DNA from: Flavobacterium crocinum | GTDB taxonomy: Bacteria > Bacteroidota > Bacteroidia > Flavobacteriales > Flavobacteriaceae | Assembly (NCBI RefSeq): GCF_003122385.1 | Contig: NZ_CP029255.1 | Coordinates: 4,650,001-4,714,000, forward strand | DNA: 64,000 nucleotides | Direction of reading: 5' to 3' | Shown: positions 54,793 to 62,837 of the stretch, piece by piece | How the letters are laid out: each line of letters begins with the position of its first letter | Numbering within the stretch: position 1 is the first letter of the stretch | Notes under the pieces: model-generated | Told to the model about the DNA's origin: nothing | The model's input: only the letters and a program-made list of their open reading frames with translations | Databases searched by the model: none | Translations under genes and position numbers: made by a program

Positions 54793-57700
54793 TTACTGAA
54801 ATTCGAAGTTATCTAACATTAGTCCCTTCAAATCATCACCTTCCAACGTAATTTTATAAGTTCCTGCATTAATGTAACCTCCAGAAGTCGTATTTAAAAT
54901 CTTCCATTTTTCTGTTGAAGAAGGAAACTCAATCGTATCATTTCGCATTAAGATTCCGTAGGCATCTTCCATTTTGAATTTCACTTTCATCGGAGTTTCA
55001 TTTCGGTTCATAAAACGGAAACGCATTAAATAAATTCCGGCAACCCCGGGTTTTACTTCAAACTCGATACTGTTATTGGTCTTTTTAGTGAATTCAATAT
55101 AATCGGCTTTTTTGAAATTTCCTTTTTCAATTCCAGTTCCCGTTGTTTTTGTCTTTTCGGCTTCGATAATTACAACTGGTCTAGAATCGTCTTTTTCACC
55201 CATATCGTAAGTTGGAACTACTGCAATTGTGTTTATAGTTTCTGAATTATCAAAAAGAACTTTCTCGTCTTTCTTTACTTTTTTAGTGAAAACATCAAAT
55301 GAAATTCCGTTGCTGTTCTTCGCTTTTTCTTCTATTTTTTTATAATCTGAAAGCCCTTTTAATATCTTTATTTTATCATCAACTAAAATATAAATAGTCG
55401 ATTCTTCTTTAGCATTAAACGAACCTTTATTTTTAGAATGAGATGAAAACTGCAAATAATCTGCTCCAAAAACTTCCGAAGGCAATTCAGTAAAAACAAT
55501 ATCAGAATCTGAATATTGTTTTGAATTAATATCCAGCCATGAAGCTATTCTGTTGGTTTTATCATAAGAATCTAAAACCAAATTCTGAATATTTTTTGAA
55601 GATTCTGACGCAGGTCTTGCATGAATATCTTTTGTCGCAATCGCAATCGCAGAAATAATTGCCTGCGAAGCTTTTACATTCGGGAACGAAATCACAATTT
55701 TTCCATTTTTGCTTTTTACTTTGAATGTTTTCTTCAAAGCGTTATCATGTCCAGCTTCTGCCCAAATATCGAAATCTTTTAAAACAACATTATCGTTGAT
55801 GGCTGCGTCAAACAAACGCCAGCCTTTACAGTCTAACCCTCCGCCAGTTCCGTACCAAGGTTCTGTGAAATATAATTCGACTAAATATTCTCCGTTTGGT
55901 GCAGGAAATTCGTAACGCAGTTTATCAACTCCGTATCTGAAACTTTGAAATAACTGTGGATCTTTTGTACCGTTTATTGGATCGAAAGTGGTTCTCTGAC
56001 TGGCAAAAATGTCTGGAAGTTTTTCAAAATTATCTGTCCAAGATAAAGAACCCCAAGTATTTTGTCCGTTCTTATGAGTATCCGTTAACCAAGTATTTCC
56101 AGCAGAATCTGTCAATTCAGAACCTCCGCAATTTACTCTGTAAATATAATTATAGCCACTTTTGGCTTTTGTAATATCAACTTTATTGGTTGTTAAAGCA
56201 TCGAAATTTGGCGCTTTTGGCAGATTATTTAAAATGATATAATCTTTGGCAATCGCTTTTCCGTTTACATACCCAACGGCATATAAAACATTGTATTTAA
56301 TGTCAACATTATTAAACTGAAAATGCTGTCCGATTCCCGGATTTTTTAGTTTTCCAAGTGAAGCTTTATTGACATCATTAAACAATTCTACTTCATCACA
56401 ATTCGAATAAATATCGATTCCGTTTTGGAATCCCGGTTTTTCCCAACGGCTTGGCCAGGTATGCGAAACGATATACACCATCGGATTGGTTTTGTTCGAA
56501 ACATAATTCGCTCGATACATATAAAATGCATCCAAAGGTTCGCCCCAAATGGTAAAAAGTCCTTTGTAATTTACTGGACCGACTTTGTCAATGTCTCTAA
56601 AACCTTCTCCGTTTTGAACTCGTCCCGGATTTTCGTGCGAAGCAAAAAGCCAGTTGAATTGTCCCGCAATTTTGTCTTTTACCGATTCGGCTTCTCTGAC
56701 TTTAATTTCCATTAATTGAGAAAAACGATTCTCGCTTAAAGTTCCTTTTTGGTCAAATTCTCCTTCTGTATGTAAATCGGCTGAACGCCATGCGCCGTAT
56801 TCTCCATTTAATAATTGAGTAGTCATTTCCAGATGGTATTTTAACGGATCTCCACCATAAGTTCCCGACCAGTTTTGAACGACATTCCAATCGGTTCCTT
56901 CTCCACCGTTACAAGTTGTTACGATGCGCTGTGAAGCTGATAACGGATCCATTTCGCGGATAATCTGCGTGCATTCTTCAGCAAATTCCTTTGGAATGGT
57001 ACTTTCATTCTGCAATCCCCACATCACTACAGATGGACTGTTTCTGCGTTCTTTAATCCATTCTCGTAAAAGAGTTTTGAAGTTTTCTTTAAACTCAGGT
57101 GTATCGTACCAAATATGTGCCGAAAACTGACTCCAAAACAGAATTCCGTTTTCGTCTAACTCTTTTTGGTATAATAAATTATGAGGCTGATGTGCTTCTC
57201 TAAAAGCATTAAATCCGCCTGCTTTGATTTGTTCTATTCGGGAATGAATCATTTCGTCTGAAAACGAATGACTTTTTCCAATCAAATGTTCGTATTCGCA
57301 AATTCCGTTTATAAAAACAGGTTCATCATTAATAAAAAAACGATTGTCTTTTCCGTCACGGCTAACTGGCCAACTTACCCAGCGAATTCCGTAAGGCGTT
57401 GTTAATTGATCGATTATTTTTCCATTTTCACAAATTGAAGTCACCAATTTATACAAGTACGGATTGGATGGCGACCATAATTTTGGGTTTACAATCTCTG
57501 GAAGTGTCAGTGCTATTTCCTTTGTTTCTCCCGAATTAATTTTGTTATCGCTTTTATTGATAGCAACTTTCTTTCCCGAAGCATCCAAAAGAATATTTTC
57601 GATAGTCAATTTTCGTTCTGAAGTGCTGTAATTCTTGATTTCTGTAGTGGTATGAAGAATTGCTTTTTGTTTAGAAACCGATTTATCGTTCCAGATATGA

Positions 57701-58320
57701 ACACCGAAAGGCTGAATTCTAACATCGTTTGTAATAACTAAAGTAACAGGCCTGAAAATTCCCATTGGCTGAGAGCCTTCTGAAAACCCCCATTCTCCTG
57801 AACAGCCGCCGCAAACCCAAGGCAAATCGGCAATAAAAGAGGGATGCGCTGCTTTAACTACAATGATATTTTCTTTGTCGAAAGAAACCGCTTTGGAAAT
57901 GTCTAAGGTGAAAGTAGTTCTTCCGCCTTTGTGTTCGCCTACTTTTTTACCATTCACCCAAACCGTTGCATACGAACTTACGCCTTCGAAATAAAGAAAA
58001 TGCTGTTTGGAACTGTCTTTTTTATCGAGTTTCAGCGTTTTTTTGTACCAGGCAGTACCGTGTAAATTTCCATGTTTTGTTCTTCTGAAACCATAATACT
58101 GATCCCAATTGTGAGGCACACTAACCTTCTGCCAATTGGAATCAGTTTCTGGATGGTCTACAAACCTCTCTTCCTGTGCTGGAAGATTTTCCAAGATTAC
58201 GGTTTCCCAAGACGAATTCAGCGAAATTTCTTTACGAAACTTCCCTGAATCTTTGCTCTGACTCCAAACAAAGCAAAGACTTGAAAAAAAACAAAAAATA
58301 AAAAAAACTATTCTATTCAT
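54793..58320 (-). CDS. Large exported GH2 enzyme with malectin-like and CBM-like modules
   Basis: A ~1175-residue multi-domain secreted enzyme. The GH2 part (~30-700) has KVSVPHNWDQYYGFRR, a jelly-roll motif YATVWVNGKKVGEHKGGRT, barrel motif GGFNAFREAHQPHN, acid/base Glu in VVMWGLQNESTIP (about Glu439) and nucleophile Glu in QLLNGEYGAWR (about Glu507). A malectin-like module follows (~735-890, RVNCGGSELTDSAGNTWLTDT and ANGEYLVELYFTEPWYGTGG) and the last ~130 residues look like a CBM6/35-type beta-sandwich (VVIIEAEKTKTTGTGI...KADYIEF). The ATG at 58320 is used; a TTG further upstream extends the frame without a better signal peptide. Substrate specificity is open: beta-galacturonide, glucuronide or galactoside of a pectin is plausible next to GH138. 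Confidence 0.92.
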   Translation of the reverse strand: MNRIVFFIFCFFSSLCFVWSQSKDSGKFRKEISLNSSWETVILENLPAQEERFVDHPETDSNWQKVSVPHNWDQYYGFRRTKHGNLHGTAWYKKTLKLDKKDSSKQHFLYFEGVSSYATVWVNGKKVGEHKGGRTTFTLDISKAVSFDKENIIVVKAAHPSFIADLPWVCGGCSGEWGFSEGSQPMGIFRPVTLVITNDVRIQPFGVHIWNDKSVSKQKAILHTTTEIKNYSTSERKLTIENILLDASGKKVAINKSDNKINSGETKEIALTLPEIVNPKLWSPSNPYLYKLVTSICENGKIIDQLTTPYGIRWVSWPVSRDGKDNRFFINDEPVFINGICEYEHLIGKSHSFSDEMIHSRIEQIKAGGFNAFREAHQPHNLLYQKELDENGILFWSQFSAHIWYDTPEFKENFKTLLREWIKERRNSPSVVMWGLQNESTIPKEFAEECTQIIREMDPLSASQRIVTTCNGGEGTDWNVVQNWSGTYGGDPLKYHLEMTTQLLNGEYGAWRSADLHTEGEFDQKGTLSENRFSQLMEIKVREAESVKDKIAGQFNWLFASHENPGRVQNGEGFRDIDKVGPVNYKGLFTIWGEPLDAFYMYRANYVSNKTNPMVYIVSHTWPSRWEKPGFQNGIDIYSNCDEVELFNDVNKASLGKLKNPGIGQHFQFNNVDIKYNVLYAVGYVNGKAIAKDYIILNNLPKAPNFDALTTNKVDITKAKSGYNYIYRVNCGGSELTDSAGNTWLTDTHKNGQNTWGSLSWTDNFEKLPDIFASQRTTFDPINGTKDPQLFQSFRYGVDKLRYEFPAPNGEYLVELYFTEPWYGTGGGLDCKGWRLFDAAINDNVVLKDFDIWAEAGHDNALKKTFKVKSKNGKIVISFPNVKASQAIISAIAIATKDIHARPASESSKNIQNLVLDSYDKTNRIASWLDINSKQYSDSDIVFTELPSEVFGADYLQFSSHSKNKGSFNAKEESTIYILVDDKIKILKGLSDYKKIEEKAKNSNGISFDVFTKKVKKDEKVLFDNSETINTIAVVPTYDMGEKDDSRPVVIIEAEKTKTTGTGIEKGNFKKADYIEFTKKTNNSIEFEVKPGVAGIYLMRFRFMNRNETPMKVKFKMEDAYGILMRNDTIEFPSSTEKWKILNTTSGGYINAGTYKITLEGDDLKGLMLDNFEFQ

Positions 58321-58329
58321 ATTTTCTAA

Positions 58330-58415
58330 TTCCTGCAAGGTTTTTAAAACCTTGTAGGTTTAACTTTTTAACGTTCATTTTAGATACCTACAAGGTTTTG
58401 GAAACCTTGCAGGAA
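58330..58415. repeat. Paired short palindromes (CCTGCAAGGTTT type)
   Basis: Hairpins at 58332-58358 and 58387-58413 are themselves inverted to each other, so 58330-58343 can pair with 58402-58415. A third copy is at 58767-58793. This class is typical of Flavobacterium intergenic DNA. Confidence 0.75.
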
Positions 58416-58424
58416 ATCGTAAGC

Positions 58425-58532
58425 TTTGTCATTTCGACCGAAGGGAGAAATCACACGCGGAACTCGACAAAGATTGGCGAATTTCTGAACGGAATTTCTA
58501 GTGTGATTTCTCCCTTCGGTTGAAATGACAAA
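58425..58532. repeat. Long-armed inverted repeat, copy 5, followed by a solitary half
   Basis: Arms of 32 bp (58425-58456 and 58501-58532) match with one mismatch, TTTCGACCGAAGGG subtype as in copy 4. An unpaired right half of another subtype (58538-58579, containing CGTTCCTCGGGATGACA) follows directly, indicating nested insertion or rearrangement. Confidence 0.8.
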
Positions 58533-58600
58533 CTATGTCGAGTTTCTTGCGAAGATCCCTCGTTCCTCGGGATGACAAGATTGTGTTTATACTTTTAGCA

Positions 58601-58632
58601 AACCTGACGGGTTTTGAAAACCCGTCAGGTTT
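58601..58632. repeat. Hairpin AACCTGACGGGTTTT
   Basis: A gap-free 32-bp palindrome (AACCTGACGGGTTTT and its complement around a 2-nt centre). It is one of several hairpins in the 481-bp gene-free gap 58321-58801. Confidence 0.75.
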
Positions 58633-58648
58633 AACTTTGCTTATATTC

Positions 58649-58732
58649 GCGTGAGGGATTGAGGCGGTATCCTTTTATGAAGCGGAGCGGATAAAAGATA
58701 TAGCCGAAAGCCCGACCCGAAGGGACACGCCC
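58649..58732. repeat. Structured ~84-bp repeat element (GCGTGAGGGATTG...GGGACACGC)
   Basis: The ends GCGTG and CACGC pair, as do GGC with GCC and CTTTTAT with ATAAAAG inside, and the stretch contains AAAGCCCGACCCGAAGGGAC. It is much more GC-rich than its surroundings and looks like an RNA-type fold. I recognise similar sequences from Flavobacteriia intergenic DNA, where the role is unknown. Confidence 0.55.
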
Positions 58733-58766
58733 AAATTATTCTTTTAATTCTAAACTTTATTATTTA

Positions 58767-58793
58767 CCTACAAGGTTTTGAAAACCTTACAGG
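58767..58793 (-). terminator. Palindrome after GH138 gene, possible terminator
   Basis: CCTACAAGGTTTT/AAAACCTTACAGG forms a hairpin 9 nt past the GH138 stop codon. No T-run follows on the minus strand, so termination is only possible, not clear. It is the third copy of the palindrome at 58330-58415. Confidence 0.4.
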
Positions 58794-58801
58794 AAAACAG
58801 A

Positions 58802-61531
58802 TTAATAAAACAACCAGTCAATAGCTGCTTTTTCTCCTGCATCAATATATCCTACATCACGTGGTGTTATCGTCTGATCTGCATCGATGAAACCTAAAAT
58901 CAATACCTTTCCTTTTCCTAAATCTAATTTATTCTCGCCCGGCTGGAAAGTATAGGTATGAATGTTTACACGTGGTAAATCTTTTAAATTCATAGCGCTT
59001 GCCAGAATTACTTCAGCTTGACCGTGCGCATTTCCTGCTGCATCAGTTTCTAAACTTGGCGGTAATAAAAATCTTTTTTGATCCGAATTGAAATAACCCA
59101 CCACTAATTTAACGGCTTTAGTATTTCTAAACTTCAAATGTGTTCCTTTTTCGTTCTGATCGTTTTCTACAAAAGTAAAACCTTTTAAGTTTTGAAGCTC
59201 TGGTGCTATTTTAGTCAATTCAGAAATATCTGTTCCGTACACTTTTGTTCCGGTTTTTACTAAATAGGTTCCCGGTTTTTCGTCGATGAAAGTTACTTCG
59301 GCTGGTTTCCAAGGTTTTCCTTCTTTTGTTTCAATTTTACCATCTTTAGAAGATTTTAGCTTCTCTAGATTTCTTTTAAAATTAGCCAATTCACGCTCGT
59401 AATGTGGTAACAATTCTGCCCAGGTTTTGTTGTTTCCGTCGTCTCCTCCAATCGGAATTCGGCGTTGAGCTGTCTGCATACTGTTGGCATAGTAATACGT
59501 ATCTTTTGTCAAGTTTACCAATAATTCGTAATACTCAATGCTTTTTTCTAAATGAGGCATGGCTTTATCTAAATCGGCAATGTCGTTCGAATAACTGTAT
59601 CTTAAAACCAATAAAGCGGCTTTTACTTTTTCTGAAAAGAAATCGGCGAAAGCCTTATAAGCATGAATATCATTTTTAAGACGCTCAAATTCTTCTTTGT
59701 CTTTAGTGACGCTTGCTTCAGCTTTGTCGATTGCTTCAACAGCTAATCTTCCGTGTTCTGTAATTTCAGCAATAATTTGCGTTGGAAGCTCGCCCGAATG
59801 TGGTTCTTTATTCCATTCTTTTTTAGCATATTCTAAAAGTAATTCACCTGCAGGCCCACAAGATTCGTGGAATCCCGGATATACTCTCCATTTGGACGGA
59901 TTTACCAATTGACTTTCAAACATTCCTAACAATAAAGTTTGACGGTTTCCTTCTGTAATTCCGAAACGTCTTAATGTTTTGGGAGCAATCTCTCCTGTTT
60001 CTTCGTAAGCTTTTAAAATATTGTTAGCAGCTTCCTGAGAAGTTCCGTACTTCGAAGCCAAATCTTTATCCCAGAATTTTACTTCTTCATTACGGTCTCT
60101 TTTGCTATCCCAAGCGTATCTTGCCCAAGCTTTGTACCAAATCCAGTCGCGATCCATTTCTAATAAACGTTCTCCTGATTTCGTTTTATCTGCCGAATAT
60201 GGCCAATCCCAATACGAAGCTTGCGGATACAAGTGTAATGCATTGGCTCCGTGCACGCTATGCATTGCTTTAACCGTTTTTTGGATAAAATCTGGAGAAC
60301 CGTATCTAAAAGGCTCTAAGTTTGCCAAAATATGAACGTTCTCAATATGAATTGATTTCAAAGCGCTCAGTTGTTTATGCGTTTCTCCCCAAGGTCCGCC
60401 CGGAGTGTAAGTTGTTAAAGACTCTCCTGTATATTTACTTTCTGTATAAAGGTTTTTGTATAGCGGAAGTGATTTTTCCATCACCAAAGGCCCGTCTGTA
60501 TCATGAGAACGTAAAATAATCGGTGGTTCTTCTGTTTTTCCTAATGCTTGCAAACCATCGCGAACACCCGGAATAATGGTTTTAGTAAACCATTCTACAT
60601 CATCATCGACCGTATTGATAGCTTCTCCCAAACAAACCATTAAACCAACATTTGGGTATTTTTCGATAAAAGCCGCGATAGATTTTCTGGTATAATCTGA
60701 CAACAAAGGCGTAATTGGTCTCGAACGATCTTGCGTTTTAATGTTATAATGCTCTGCAAAAGGCTTAGAAACAATAATATTATAAAACATCTGAATGACC
60801 CAGATTCCACGTTTGTTGGCTTCTACGGTTAAGAATTTATAGATTTCTTCATTCTTTTTGAAATCTTCGTCGCTTACTTCTACAGCAAACGGATATTCTT
60901 TTAGTTTTACTAAAGATGCAAAAGGGTGCCCGTTCCATAAGTACAAAGAGTTCATGCGGTTTTCTACCAGCATATCCAAATATTTTATCCATAAAGCTTT
61001 ATCATAAAACCAAGGGAAAGTTTCTGGTGTATACGGATATTCGTAAACGTCACGACCTGGAAGATAAACTGGTTTCTGCATTCCGATGCAAGCTCCTCTC
61101 AAAACCATTTCCGGGCTATCATCAATATTGATTTCTGAAGGAAGTTTTCCTGAAGCTTTAATTTTATCTGTTACTTCTAAAGCGCCATACAAAGCTCCGC
61201 TTGCATCTGTTCCTTCAATATAAATTACATTATTTTGAGTACGAATCTGAAAACCTTCTTTCTTGGTTAATTTGCTATCGTCAATTTTAGCGTTTTTCGC
61301 ATTTTTCTTCCAGAAATCGGTTCCTTTTTCTCCAATTACAATTACTTTATCTTTTGATTTTTTGAATTTATCAGAAGACGTTACGCTGAATCCTTTTGCT
61401 GAAAGGGTTTCAGATAATTTCTCTGCTCCAAATTTTGCTCTCGGCGAATTGACATCACTCACAACAGTGATGTTCTGCGCTGTCGCCAAAGAGATGTTAA
61501 GACATAAAAAAAGTAATTGTAAATATTTCAT
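58802..61531 (-). CDS. Exported GH138 alpha-D-galacturonidase (rhamnogalacturonan-II chain A)
   Basis: A ~909-residue exported enzyme with a GH20/GH67-like N-terminal alpha/beta domain (~20-135) followed by a TIM barrel. The published GH138 residues I recall for BT0997 are acid/base Glu294, nucleophile Glu361 and specificity Arg332 and Arg521. Here Glu303 (in CLGEAINTV), Glu370 (in SKYTGESL), Arg341 (in IILRSHDTD) and Arg530 (in TEGNRQT) occur at a constant +9 offset, all four matching. This is strong evidence for the family, which removes alpha-1,2-GalA from rhamnose in chain A of the plant pectin RG-II. The start at 61531 gives a normal signal peptide; 61561 is an alternative ATG. Exported, probably periplasmic. 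Confidence 0.85.
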   Translation of the reverse strand: MKYLQLLFLCLNISLATAQNITVVSDVNSPRAKFGAEKLSETLSAKGFSVTSSDKFKKSKDKVIVIGEKGTDFWKKNAKNAKIDDSKLTKKEGFQIRTQNNVIYIEGTDASGALYGALEVTDKIKASGKLPSEINIDDSPEMVLRGACIGMQKPVYLPGRDVYEYPYTPETFPWFYDKALWIKYLDMLVENRMNSLYLWNGHPFASLVKLKEYPFAVEVSDEDFKKNEEIYKFLTVEANKRGIWVIQMFYNIIVSKPFAEHYNIKTQDRSRPITPLLSDYTRKSIAAFIEKYPNVGLMVCLGEAINTVDDDVEWFTKTIIPGVRDGLQALGKTEEPPIILRSHDTDGPLVMEKSLPLYKNLYTESKYTGESLTTYTPGGPWGETHKQLSALKSIHIENVHILANLEPFRYGSPDFIQKTVKAMHSVHGANALHLYPQASYWDWPYSADKTKSGERLLEMDRDWIWYKAWARYAWDSKRDRNEEVKFWDKDLASKYGTSQEAANNILKAYEETGEIAPKTLRRFGITEGNRQTLLLGMFESQLVNPSKWRVYPGFHESCGPAGELLLEYAKKEWNKEPHSGELPTQIIAEITEHGRLAVEAIDKAEASVTKDKEEFERLKNDIHAYKAFADFFSEKVKAALLVLRYSYSNDIADLDKAMPHLEKSIEYYELLVNLTKDTYYYANSMQTAQRRIPIGGDDGNNKTWAELLPHYERELANFKRNLEKLKSSKDGKIETKEGKPWKPAEVTFIDEKPGTYLVKTGTKVYGTDISELTKIAPELQNLKGFTFVENDQNEKGTHLKFRNTKAVKLVVGYFNSDQKRFLLPPSLETDAAGNAHGQAEVILASAMNLKDLPRVNIHTYTFQPGENKLDLGKGKVLILGFIDADQTITPRDVGYIDAGEKAAIDWLFY

Positions 61532-61565
61532 GGTATAATTTAATTCATTAAAAATTCCCATCTAG

Positions 61566-61669
61566 TTTGTCATTTCGACGAAGGAGAAATCTTCGCAAGT
61601 AACTCCGCAACGAAAATCCAATCTTTGTAGAGCTTCTCGTGGAGATTTCTCCTTCGTCGAAATGACAAA
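61566..61669. repeat. Long-armed inverted repeat, copy 6 (TTTCGACGAAGGAG subtype)
   Basis: Perfect 27-bp arms (61566-61592 and 61643-61669) around a 50-nt centre, between the GH138 and TIM-barrel genes. Shares TTTGTCATTTCGAC with copies 4 and 5. Confidence 0.85.
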
Positions 61670-61688
61670 AATGAGAAAACTATATTTT

Positions 61689-62573
61689 TTAATTCTGGAA
61701 AATCTTCTTCAAATAAGCTACGTTTGCTCCGTAATTGGCTTTTACATTGTGCACTTGAGTTACGTCGCGAGAACGTTCTACAATTAGCCATCCACTCCAT
61801 TTCATTTCATCTAATGTTGCTTTGATTTTTGGCATATCAATCGCTTTGTCATTTTCTAGCCAAAACTGATCGGTATTTGAAGCATGAATCTGAGCCAAAT
61901 ATTTCTTTCCTAAAATTTTCAATTCTGATGAAATGTCTCTGCCATTATCAACTGCATTAGCAAAATTGAATGAACTTTTGATGTATTTTGAACCTACTTC
62001 GTCTAATAATTTTTTCTCTTCAGTAGCACTTAAAGAAGTTTCAATCGCTATAACTCCTCCTATTTTACCAACTTCCTTTCCAGCCCATTGTAATCTTTTA
62101 ATAACTTCTGGGCGCAATTCCGGATTTTTAACTAAGTCTGTCTGAGTTCCTAACGGAAGATACGCCACTTTTACTTTCATGTTTTTCATTGCCTGAATAC
62201 AATCTGTAATCATGGGTGTGATTTCTCTTGTAGCAAAAGATTGTGCATAAAATCCCGACATCGCAATCGAACTGATTCCAACTCCTGTTTCTTTTGATTT
62301 ATCTAAGAACTTTTGTCTTTCTACAGGATCGCCCAGTTTACTGTCGAAAGTTGGGCGGTTTCCCAAACCTCCCATATCCAGTTCTATTCCATCAGCTTTT
62401 ATTTCAGCTGCTAAAGCAAAAGAACCTAATTTTTGTCTTTTTAAAATCATCCAGTCGCAAACCGCAACTTTATATTTTTGCTTTTTGTTGGAAGACTGAG
62501 CCGTCGCACAGCTGTTAAATGTTATTGATAGAACAACAAATAGCGCAACAATTAAATTTCTTTTAAATTTCAT
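61689..62573 (-). CDS. Exported xylose-isomerase-like TIM-barrel lipoprotein
   Basis: A 294-residue protein of the sugar-phosphate isomerase/epimerase (AP_endonuc_2) superfamily, with a lipobox TFNSC (Cys about 22) and hence exported and lipid-anchored. Visible barrel elements are EIKADGIELDMGG, VGISSIAMSGFYAQSF, VKVAYLPLG, GVIAIETSLSATEEKKLLDEVG, LAQIHASNTDQFWLENDKAID and GWLIVERSRDVTQVHNVKANYGAN, which contain the Glu, His and Glu-type metal ligands of this fold. Such exported members are common in Bacteroidota glycan loci, but their reaction is not established. It could process a released free sugar in the periplasm. It lies between GH138 and the BNR protein. Confidence 0.82.
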   Translation of the reverse strand: MKFKRNLIVALFVVLSITFNSCATAQSSNKKQKYKVAVCDWMILKRQKLGSFALAAEIKADGIELDMGGLGNRPTFDSKLGDPVERQKFLDKSKETGVGISSIAMSGFYAQSFATREITPMITDCIQAMKNMKVKVAYLPLGTQTDLVKNPELRPEVIKRLQWAGKEVGKIGGVIAIETSLSATEEKKLLDEVGSKYIKSSFNFANAVDNGRDISSELKILGKKYLAQIHASNTDQFWLENDKAIDMPKIKATLDEMKWSGWLIVERSRDVTQVHNVKANYGANVAYLKKIFQN

Positions 62574-62646
62574 ACTTATATATTTTTTACCACTCGCGAT
62601 AGCTATTGGGATAAATGAATTAGAAAAGATTAAAAAATCTGCTTGA

Positions 62647-62693
62647 TCTGCTCAATCTGCGGGAAAATTTTTTACTCTCGCAGATTGAGCAGA
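62647..62693. repeat. Inverted repeat TCTGCTCAATCTGCG
   Basis: Perfect 15-bp arms (62647-62661 and 62679-62693) around 17 nt. The 264-bp gap also carries direct CACGAATT repeats at 62761-62787. Neither looks like a promoter. Confidence 0.7.
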
Positions 62694-62837
62694 TTTTAGA
62701 GATTAACTAAAATAAAAAATCATTTTAATCCTTTTAATCTGTGGCTTTATATTTTTTTTCCACGAATTGCACGAATTTTCACGAATTAATATTTAAAAAA
62801 TTTGTGGAAATTAGTGAAATTCATGGCGAACTTATCT

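Noticed and set aside
58802..61531. Alpha-glucuronidase GH115 or GH67
   Set aside because: The N-terminal domain looks GH67-like, but the catalytic and specificity residues match GH138 at a constant offset and the GH115 motifs are missing.
61689..62573. D-apiose isomerase (ApsI) as the function of the TIM-barrel protein
   Set aside because: It belongs to a related fold, but the lipoprotein signal places it outside the cytoplasm, and no apulose kinase is present.
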